Part shown: piece after piece, positions 5,468 through 11,070 of the stretch
How positions within the stretch are numbered: the stretch's first letter is position 1
Layout of the letters: each line of letters opens with the position of its first letter
NCBI GenBank assembly: GCA_034667465.1
Contig: JAXDJV010000009.1
Coordinates: 1-11,070, forward strand
Length of the DNA stretch: 11,070 bases
Origin: JAOBAU01 sp034667465
GTDB lineage: Bacteria > Acidobacteriota > Thermoanaerobaculia > Gp7-AA8
Reading direction: 5' to 3'
The notes under the pieces: generated by a model
Told to the model about the DNA's origin: nothing
Seen by the model: the letters and a program-made list of their open reading frames with translations, nothing else
Database searches by the model: none
Program-made: the position numbers and the translations under genes

Positions 5468-7315
5468 TCACGCAAGCGCGGCTTCGCGATACTGGATTTC
5501 GTAGAGCTTGCGGTAGAGGCCGTTCGTCTCCATCAGCTCGTCGTGCGTCCCGCGCTCGCGAATCTCACCATGGTGGAAGACGAGAATCGTATCGGCCGAT
5601 CGGATCGTCGAAAGCCGATGTGCGATGACGATCGATGTGCGCCCTTCCATCAGCGTCCGAATGGCGTCCTGAATGAGTCGTTCTGTCTCGGTATCGATCG
5701 ATGAAGTCGCTTCATCGAGCACCAGCACCGGCGGATTGAACGCCAGCGCGCGCGCGAACGACAGCAGCTGTTTCTCCCCGACCGAAAACCCCGCCCCTCT
5801 TTCCCGCACCTCGGCTGCATAACCTTCCGGCAGCCGGCTGATGAAGCGATCCGCCTGCACGCGAACCGCCGCTTCGCGCACGCGCTCCTCGCCGATCGAC
5901 GGATCGCCGAGCGCGATGTTCTGCGAGACGTTGCCGGTGAAGAGGAAGAAGTCCTGCTGCACGATCGCGAAGAGCCGCCGCAGCGAGATGAGCGAGTAGC
6001 GACGGATGTCGACTCCGTTGATGAGGATCTCGCCGCGCTGAATCTCATAGAAACGCAGCAGCAGCGACGTGACGGTCGTCTTCCCCGCGCCGGTGTGACC
6101 GACGAGCGCGATCCGATCGCCGCGCCGCACCTGAAACGAAACGTTCTTCAGCACCCACTCTTCGTCGTTATACGCGAACCAGACATTGCGGAACTCGATC
6201 GATTCGAGCTCCGTCACCTCGAGCTCGCCCTTGTCTTCGATGGCCACCGGCGTGTCGAGCAGCCGGAAGATTCGCTCGCTTGCCGCCATCGCCGCCTGCA
6301 GGATGTTGTACTTCTCCGACAGGTCGGAGATCGGCTCGTAGAAGCGCTGCGCATACTGGAAGAACGCGATCAGTGCGCCGATCGACAGCGTCTTCTGCAC
6401 GACCTGCCCGCCGCCGTACCAGACGATCAGCGCGATGCCGATCGTCTGCACGAGCTCGATCACGGGATAGAAGACCGAGTAGTAGAAGATCGAATCGATG
6501 TTCGCGTCGCGATGCTTCGCGTTGAGCAGCTCGAACTTCTCCGCCTCCGCCTCTTCACGATTGAAGAGCTGCACGGTCGACATGCCGGAGATGTGTTCCT
6601 GCAGGAACGCATTGATGGCCGCGATGCGCGCGCGCACCTGTCGATAGGTTTTGCGCGCGCCGCGACGGAACCACATCGACGCCAGCACGATGAACGGCGT
6701 GATGGAGAAGAGGACGAGCGCCATCCGCCAGTTCATCCAGAACAACACGCCGACGATGCCGGCGAGCACGACGATGTCGCCGAAGATGGCGACGAAGCCG
6801 GCGGTGAACATTTCGTTCAGCGCGTCGACGTCGGTCGTGACGCGGGTCATCAGGCGGCCGACCGGATTGCGATCGAAGAAGCGGATGTCGAGCTTCTGCA
6901 GATGGCCGAAGATCTCCTTGCGAAGGTCGTACATGATGTACTGGCCCATCACGTTCATCAGAACCATCTGTGAGTAGAGAACGGCGAAGCCGAGGATGAG
7001 CGCGGTGAGGTAAATCCCGGTGGCGACGTTGATGCCGGTGACGACGTCGACGTTCCAGCCGCGCGACGCGAGCCACGCACCGATCCGTCCGCTGACGCCG
7101 ATCGTGCTGCTCCCCTGCACCGGCTTCACGAAGAGGTCGATGGCGATAGCGATGATGGCCGGCCCGACGATTTCGAGCGCCGACGACAGAATGACGAGCA
7201 GCACGGAGAACCCCGCGCGCGCGCGATACGGACGAAGGTAGTGCAGCAGCCGCCGCGCAAGATGCGGATCGAACGCCTTCGCCCCTTCGTCTTCGTGTTT
7301 TTCGATGTCTGACAT
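5468..7315 (-). CDS. Heterodimeric ABC exporter half, MdlB/YheH-like (consensus Walker B)
   Basis: This is a 615-aa type IV ABC exporter half: about six transmembrane helices in residues 35-350, then a nucleotide-binding domain from about 378. Walker A is GHTGAGKT (406-413), the Q-loop is QQD (453-455), Walker B is LVLDE (531-535) with catalytic Glu535, and the H-loop is His566. The signature is degenerate: FSVGEKQ (510-516) instead of LSGGQ. MdlB and YheH subunits have the same shift (SVGQKQ or SAGQRQ, then DEATxxIDTETE). The Asp-rich N-terminus (MSDIEKHEDEG) is cytoplasmic. The ATG at 7315 has only a weak GGAA before it and lies 12 bases after a long hairpin. It should pair with the 7403-9142 product to export an unknown hydrophobic or amphipathic substrate across the inner membrane. 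Confidence 0.95.
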   Translation of the reverse strand: MSDIEKHEDEGAKAFDPHLARRLLHYLRPYRARAGFSVLLVILSSALEIVGPAIIAIAIDLFVKPVQGSSTIGVSGRIGAWLASRGWNVDVVTGINVATGIYLTALILGFAVLYSQMVLMNVMGQYIMYDLRKEIFGHLQKLDIRFFDRNPVGRLMTRVTTDVDALNEMFTAGFVAIFGDIVVLAGIVGVLFWMNWRMALVLFSITPFIVLASMWFRRGARKTYRQVRARIAAINAFLQEHISGMSTVQLFNREEAEAEKFELLNAKHRDANIDSIFYYSVFYPVIELVQTIGIALIVWYGGGQVVQKTLSIGALIAFFQYAQRFYEPISDLSEKYNILQAAMAASERIFRLLDTPVAIEDKGELEVTELESIEFRNVWFAYNDEEWVLKNVSFQVRRGDRIALVGHTGAGKTTVTSLLLRFYEIQRGEILINGVDIRRYSLISLRRLFAIVQQDFFLFTGNVSQNIALGDPSIGEERVREAAVRVQADRFISRLPEGYAAEVRERGAGFSVGEKQLLSFARALAFNPPVLVLDEATSSIDTETERLIQDAIRTLMEGRTSIVIAHRLSTIRSADTILVFHHGEIRERGTHDELMETNGLYRKLYEIQYREAALA

Positions 7316-7327
7316 GACGTTCCGTCA

Positions 7328-7399
7328 GGCATGAGGCATGGGGAATGAGGCATGAGTGAGAAGGCGCCCACTCATACCTCGTCCCTCATGCCTCATGCC
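7328..7399. repeat. 31-bp-stem inverted repeat made of TCATGCC heptamers
   Basis: Arm 7328-7358 and arm 7369-7399 are reverse complements at 27 of 31 positions, with a 10-base loop (7359-7368). Each arm is about four tandem heptamers: TCATGCC, TCATTCC, CCATGCC, TCATGCC on one side and the matching GGCATGA forms, with variants GGGACGA and GGTATGA, on the other. All four mismatches are transitions; two would be G-U pairs in plus-strand RNA and the other two in minus-strand (mRNA-sense) RNA. It fills the gap between the two exporter genes, starting 3 bases after the upstream stop and ending 12 bases before the downstream ATG. No T-tract follows on the minus strand, so it is not a simple terminator. 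Confidence 0.9.
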
Positions 7400-7402
7400 G
7401 AT

Positions 7403-9142
7403 TCAGGCAATTTCCTCCAGCTCCGCCTCGATCGTCTGCCTTCGATAGAGGTCGGCGTAGTAGCCGTCGTGCGCGAGGAGTGAGTCGTGCGTTCCGCGCT
7501 CGACGATTTTTCCTTCGTCGATGACGACGATGTGATCGGCGTCTTTCACCGACGAGACGCGATGAGAGACGATCAGGACGGTCCTTCCCTTTCGCACGTT
7601 TCGGAGCGCGGTGAGGATCTGTTCTTCGGTTGCGGTGTCGACGGCGCTGAGCGAATCGTCGAGCAGCAGGATCATCGGCTCGCGGACGAGTGCGCGCGCG
7701 ATCGCGGTTCGCTGTTTCTGTCCGCCCGAAAGCGTGATGCCGCGCTCGCCGATCACGGTCTCGAGTCCCTGCGCGAATGTCTGGACGTCGGTCGACAGTC
7801 CGGCCATCGATGCCGCGTCGCGCAGCTCTTCGCTGCTTGCTTCTGCGCGACCGAAGCGGATGTTCTCCGCGATCGATTCCGAGAAGAGGAACGTCTCCTG
7901 CGGCACCATGCCGATCCAGTCGCGCAGCTGGCGCGGCGGAATCGTTTCGATCGGACGGCCATCGATGAAGATGCTGTTCGGCGGCGGCTCGAAGGTTCGC
8001 GTCAGCAGCGCGAGCAGCGTCGACTTTCCGCTGCCGGTGCGGCCGACGACGCCGACGGTTTCACCGTGGCGAATGCTGAGGTTCAGGTCGCGCAGCACCG
8101 GATGATTCGTGTAGGTGAACGTCAGATCGCGAATCTCGATGTCGCCGCGCACCGGTCCTTCGACTCGCTCGCCTTCATTCGTGTCGGCGCCGGGATCGAC
8201 CGACCAGACGTCGTGCAGTCGCTGCATCGACGCCATGCCGCGCTGGAAGAGGTTGATGACCCAGCCGAGCGCGATGAGCGGCCAGATCATCCGGCCGAGA
8301 TAGAACTGGAAGGCGACGAACGAACCGATCGTCATCGTGCCGGCGATCATCTTCCGGCTGCCGATGAAGAAGACGATGACGAACATCAATCCGATCAGCG
8401 CGTGCAGTCCCGGATAGAACGTCGCGGTAAGCCGGATGAGCGAACGGTTGCGATCGACGTACTCGCGATTCATCCGCCTGAAGATCTCGGACTCGTTCGG
8501 TTCCTGCCCGAACGCGCGGATCACGCGGACGCCGGCGAGGTTCTCCTGCACGCGCGCGGAGATGTCGCCGAAGTAGTCCTGCACGGAGCGGAAGCGAACG
8601 TGAATCTGTTCGCCGAAGTACTTCACCATTCCGGCGACGAGCGGCACCGCGCAAAGTGAGATCAGCGCCATGCGCGGCTCGATGCGCAACATCATGATGA
8701 AGGCGCCGGTGACGACGAGCAGCGACGAGAACGCGTGCATGACCGCCGGGCCGATGAGCATTCGCACCGACGCCAGATCGTTCGTCGCACGCGACATCAG
8801 ATCGCCGGTTCGCTGATCCTGGTAATACGAAAGCGGCAGCCGCTGCAGGTGCGCGTAGAAATCGTTGCGCATCTCGTACTCGATGCGCCGCGACGCGCCG
8901 ATGATGATCCAGCGCTGCAGGTAGAGAAAGATCCCTTCGATTGCCGACGCTCCGATCAGCAGCAACCCATATCGAAGCAGCATCGCGCGCGTGAACGAGT
9001 GCGTCAGTGCATTCACGGCGTTGCCGACGATCAGCGGTTTCGCGAGCGAGAAAACGGCGGAGCCGACGACGCAGAGCGCGCCCGCTGTGAGCGACGCTTT
9101 GTGCAGTTTGAAGTAGTGAAGGAGGCGGCCGATCGGCGTCAT
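7403..9142 (-). CDS. Heterodimeric ABC exporter half, MdlA/YheI-like (non-catalytic Walker B)
   Basis: This 579-aa exporter half has transmembrane helices in about residues 20-300 and a nucleotide-binding domain from about 343. Walker A is GRTGSGKS (367-374), the signature is a perfect LSGGQ (471-475), and the H-loop is His527. Walker B reads LLLDD (492-496), so the catalytic Glu is replaced by Asp496. LDDxLSAVD is characteristic of the MdlA/TM287-type subunit of heterodimeric exporters. Its LSGGQ therefore completes the active site formed by the partner's Walker motifs, while its own Walker site faces the partner's degenerate signature. The start overlaps the stop of the preceding gene by ATGA (9139-9142), indicating coupled translation. 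Confidence 0.95.
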   Translation of the reverse strand: MTPIGRLLHYFKLHKASLTAGALCVVGSAVFSLAKPLIVGNAVNALTHSFTRAMLLRYGLLLIGASAIEGIFLYLQRWIIIGASRRIEYEMRNDFYAHLQRLPLSYYQDQRTGDLMSRATNDLASVRMLIGPAVMHAFSSLLVVTGAFIMMLRIEPRMALISLCAVPLVAGMVKYFGEQIHVRFRSVQDYFGDISARVQENLAGVRVIRAFGQEPNESEIFRRMNREYVDRNRSLIRLTATFYPGLHALIGLMFVIVFFIGSRKMIAGTMTIGSFVAFQFYLGRMIWPLIALGWVINLFQRGMASMQRLHDVWSVDPGADTNEGERVEGPVRGDIEIRDLTFTYTNHPVLRDLNLSIRHGETVGVVGRTGSGKSTLLALLTRTFEPPPNSIFIDGRPIETIPPRQLRDWIGMVPQETFLFSESIAENIRFGRAEASSEELRDAASMAGLSTDVQTFAQGLETVIGERGITLSGGQKQRTAIARALVREPMILLLDDSLSAVDTATEEQILTALRNVRKGRTVLIVSHRVSSVKDADHIVVIDEGKIVERGTHDSLLAHDGYYADLYRRQTIEAELEEIA

Positions 9143-9537
9143 GATTCTTCCCGTGCGGCGATGCGGCCGCTGTCATCGCGCAGCGGCAGACGACGCAGTT
9201 CCTGAAGCGTGATTCGCAGCACGCTGTGGAGCGTGAAGCCCTGCGGAAAGCAGTGCGGAATGCGCAATCCCGCGCCGACGAGCTCGAGGAAGTCGAGCGG
9301 CGGTTTGCGGCGCGCCACGACGTACGCAAGCTTGCGCGGCAAGTCCTCGCGATCGTCCGCGTTCAGATGCAGCGGCTGCAGGTAATAACCGAAGTGCATG
9401 TCGCGCAGCGACGGCACGCCGCCTGCGAATTCCGGGAGCGTGATGCTGAGCCGCAGCGCACCGAAAATCCAGTTCTCCTGCGCGAACTCCCCTCGCCAGT
9501 GGTCTTCTTCATCCTCGGTCAAATGCTCGAGCCGCAT
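9139..9537 (-). CDS. Hypothetical protein, 132 aa, first gene of the ABC exporter operon
   Basis: I do not recognise this family. The protein opens with an acidic stretch (MRLEHLTEDEEDHWRGEF), followed by probable strands (IFGALRLSITLPEF, MHFGYYLQPLHL), a basic linker (RKLAYVVARRKPPLDFLEL) and GAGLRIPHCFPQGFTLHSVLRITL, ending in an Arg-rich tail. There is no signal peptide or membrane helix, so it is probably cytoplasmic. Its stop overlaps the start of the exporter gene by four bases, which is strong evidence for a shared transcript and coupled translation. A regulatory or accessory role for the exporter is inference. The ATG at 9537 has no clear ribosome binding site. Confidence 0.75.
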   Translation of the reverse strand: MRLEHLTEDEEDHWRGEFAQENWIFGALRLSITLPEFAGGVPSLRDMHFGYYLQPLHLNADDREDLPRKLAYVVARRKPPLDFLELVGAGLRIPHCFPQGFTLHSVLRITLQELRRLPLRDDSGRIAAREES

Positions 9538-9558
9538 CTTCGTCTACCATATCGCAAC

Positions 9559-9828
9559 ATGACCGACGTCGCTCCGCCCCGCGAACTGCCGATGGGACGC
9601 CTCGATGCGTTCGATGTCGGTACGAAGAAACTGACGATCCAAACCGAATTCTTTCCACGTCCGGCGTGGCGCGTGGAGACGAAGGTCTATCTCGCCGGCG
9701 CCTTGAAAAAGGTTTACACGTCCGACATGACGTCGATGCCTGAAGAGCAGCTGCAGCGCTTCGTCAACGAGTTCCATCAGGCGAAGATGGATGAGATCGC
9801 CGCGGGACTGCGCAACAAGCAGGCGTAG
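9559..9828 (+). CDS. Small conserved-looking hypothetical protein, 89 aa
   Basis: The frame is open well upstream, but that part overlaps the 9139-9537 gene, so I place the start at the ATG at 9559 (MTDVAPPRELPMG). The protein has a beta-rich N-terminal half (LDAFDVGTKKLTIQTEFF, WRVETKVYLAGALKKVYTS) followed by an amphipathic helix (PEEQLQRFVNEFHQAKMDEIAAGLRNK). The family is unknown to me. Only 21 bases separate it from the divergent operon, and no Shine-Dalgarno sequence is visible before the ATG, so it may be leaderless or weakly translated. It converges with the sigma-factor gene, with only 9 bases between the two stops and no evident terminator there. Confidence 0.65.
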   Translation: MTDVAPPRELPMGRLDAFDVGTKKLTIQTEFFPRPAWRVETKVYLAGALKKVYTSDMTSMPEEQLQRFVNEFHQAKMDEIAAGLRNKQA

Positions 9829-9837
9829 CCGTGAGCG

Positions 9838-11013
9838 TCAGCGACGCCGCACGCTGCGCCGGCACTTCTGCTCGGCGCGCGATTCGATCTGTCGCACGCG
9901 CTCGCGTGAAAGGCCGAGGATCTCGCCGATGTCGCGCAGTGTCAGCTCGTCGTCCTGCAGCACGCCATAGCGCAACTTGAGGATCGTCCGCTCTTCGAGC
10001 GTCAGCGCATCGATCGTCTTCTGCACGGAGCCGTGTTGCTTCAACGACTCGAGCTGGCCGACGCGCGCGAAGTCGATCTGTGGCGTGACCCCTTCGGCGA
10101 TATCGCCGAGCTCCGACCAGAACGTCCGCGCGGCGCGGGCGTTCGGATTCGTGTAGAGCAACAGCTGCGCGAGCTCGCTGCGCGTGATGGCGATGGTCTC
10201 GCACACTTTCTGCTCCGCCGCTTCGAGCACCGACGCGATGTTCGCCGACTCGCGATTGAGAAACGCGGCGAGCTCGTTGATGCGCTTCGGCACGTTGTCG
10301 CTGACGCCGTGACGCAGCGTCAGCACGAGACGTTCTTTCGGCGTCAGCTCCGCCATGTGCGCGAGCAACTCTTCGCGGCGCGACTGTGCCTGCATCTCCG
10401 AATCGGCGGACGGAATCGTCGTCTGCTCGATGACGTCGGCGAGCTCCGTGTGCGATTCGTCGTCGAGCTCCGCGTTCAGCGAGAAGTTGTCGGCGTTGGC
10501 GTGCATCAGCGTCTGCACTTCTTTCACCGTCACACCCAACTCCACCGCCAGCTCCTCGGCGGTCGGGATGTGATTCCCTTCCGTCATCGCGGTGCCGATC
10601 GCTTTTTCGAGCCGGTACATCAGGTTCGCGCGCTTCGGCGGCAACCGGAACGCGCCGGCCTGCTCGGACAGCGCGTGCAGGATGGCCTGGCGGATCCACC
10701 ACACCGCGTAGGTGATGAACTTGACGTTCTTTTCGGGATCGAACTTCTTCGCGGCGTGGATCAGGCCGATGTTGCCTTCGTTGATCAAGTCGAGGAAGAG
10801 GACGTGCGCATTGCGGTACCGCTTCGCATACGACACCACGAACCGTAGATTCGCTTTGACCAGTTCCTCGAGCGCGCCCTTGTCGCTTTCGTTCTGGATC
10901 CGGTAGCCCAGCTCGCGCTCGCGCTCCGGCGTGAGCCGTGGCACGCGAGCGATTTCCTGCAGGTACTGATTGAGGAGATCGTACGACTCGTCGCGTTCTT
11001 CGAACCGGGCCAT
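9838..11013 (-). CDS. Sigma-70-family RNA polymerase sigma factor with two region-4-like domains
   Basis: Region 1.2 is YDLLNQYLQEIARVPRLTPE (11-30), and region 2 spans about 45-120 with ANLRFVVSYAKRY, FLDLINEGNIGLIHAAKKFDP and KFITYAVWWIRQAI, the core-binding and -10 recognition segment of group 1/2 factors. Region 3 follows at about 125-205. A region-4-like segment appears at 220-272 (LTPKERLVLTLRHGV, then INELAAFLNRESANIASVLEAAEQKV). After a ~58-residue linker comes a canonical region 4 at 335-390 (LTLEERTILKLRYGV, then TLRDIGEILGLSRERVRQIESRAEQKCRR). Only the second keeps the SRERVRQIE recognition helix that reads -35 boxes. There is no region 1.1 or large non-conserved insert, so it is shorter than RpoD. 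ATG at 11013; no clear Shine-Dalgarno sequence. Confidence 0.93.
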   Translation of the reverse strand: MARFEERDESYDLLNQYLQEIARVPRLTPERERELGYRIQNESDKGALEELVKANLRFVVSYAKRYRNAHVLFLDLINEGNIGLIHAAKKFDPEKNVKFITYAVWWIRQAILHALSEQAGAFRLPPKRANLMYRLEKAIGTAMTEGNHIPTAEELAVELGVTVKEVQTLMHANADNFSLNAELDDESHTELADVIEQTTIPSADSEMQAQSRREELLAHMAELTPKERLVLTLRHGVSDNVPKRINELAAFLNRESANIASVLEAAEQKVCETIAITRSELAQLLLYTNPNARAARTFWSELGDIAEGVTPQIDFARVGQLESLKQHGSVQKTIDALTLEERTILKLRYGVLQDDELTLRDIGEILGLSRERVRQIESRAEQKCRRSVRRR

Positions 11014-11026
11014 TTTGGGGAGGCTG

Positions 11027-11066
11027 ATTCTAACCGACGGTTGGTCGGTTGGTCGGTTAGGCGGTT
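11027..11066. repeat. Tandem GGTTGGTC repeat and inverted TAACCGAC arms upstream of the sigma gene
   Basis: GGTTGGTC occurs at 11039-11046 and 11047-11054 with a partial third unit after it. TAACCGAC (11031-11038) and GTCGGTTA (11052-11059) are exact inverted arms; a second GTCGGTT at 11044-11050 gives a shorter 19-base palindrome. On the minus strand TAGAAT (11032 to 11027) could be a -10 lying 13 bases before the sigma-gene ATG, giving an almost leaderless mRNA; no good -35 is visible. The repeat may continue beyond the window. Confidence 0.45.
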
Positions 11067-11070
11067 GTTC

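Noticed and set aside
7487..8659. Long plus-strand frame opposite the MdlA-like exporter gene (390 codons)
   Set aside because: It is the antisense shadow of a well-supported ABC transporter gene in GC-rich DNA; the translation is rich in Arg, Asp and His with no domain pattern. The same applies to the plus-strand frames at 2347-3243, 6095-6973 and 10033-10848.
8175..9329. Minus-strand 384-codon frame overlapping two operon genes
   Set aside because: It is out of frame with the exporter and the 132-aa gene, very Arg-rich, and shows no recognisable motif.
9226..9558. Upstream extension of the plus-strand 89-aa gene
   Set aside because: It overlaps the oppositely oriented 132-aa gene, whose coupling to the exporter supports it as real; the extension reads like antisense coding.
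9834..9848. Short GCGTC/GACGC stem between the convergent 89-aa and sigma-factor genes
   Set aside because: A five-base stem with no T-run on either strand, and mostly within the sigma-factor coding end, is not good evidence for a terminator.

Overview
The window is GC-rich bacterial DNA from an organism I cannot name with confidence. The sigma-70 factor, the ComM/YifB ATPase, the YheHI/MdlAB-type exporter, the PHA-granule-family protein and an IS110 element together suggest a free-living environmental bacterium, possibly Acidobacteriota or a neighbouring phylum. That placement is inference only. Most genes lie on the minus strand.

Layout. Positions 1-782 hold the 3' part of an IS110-family transposase on the plus strand, cut by the window edge. 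Positions 838-1218 (minus) encode a conserved-looking 126-aa orphan protein with a good promoter and paired GTTACCGG boxes upstream. Positions 1435-4469 (minus) hold comM/yifB followed by a secreted, beta-rich, probably repeat-built protein. The comM frame is broken by a one-base frameshift near 3975-3986. Positions 4568-5095 (plus) carry a two-helix membrane miniprotein and a PHA-granule-region-family protein. Positions 5108-5344 (minus) encode a 78-aa protein whose terminator lies inside the last codons of the convergent PHA-family gene.

Positions 5468-9537 (minus) form a three-gene operon: an unknown 132-aa protein, then the two halves of a heterodimeric ABC exporter. The halves are MdlA/YheI-like (Walker B ...DD) and MdlB/YheH-like (Walker B ...DE, degenerate signature), so the two non-canonical features fall in the same composite ATP site. 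The gap between the two exporter genes is almost filled by a 31-bp-stem hairpin built of inverted heptamers (TCATGCC-like). Positions 9559-9828 (plus) encode a small unknown protein divergent from this operon. Positions 9838-11013 (minus) encode a sigma-70 factor that appears to carry two region-4 domains, followed upstream by a tandem GGTTGGTC repeat.

The observations I would follow first are the sigma factor with a duplicated region 4, the heptamer hairpin between the exporter genes, the terminator embedded in a convergent coding sequence, and the comM frameshift. I found no CRISPR array, tRNA or rRNA, and no gene-free stretch longer than about 220 bases.
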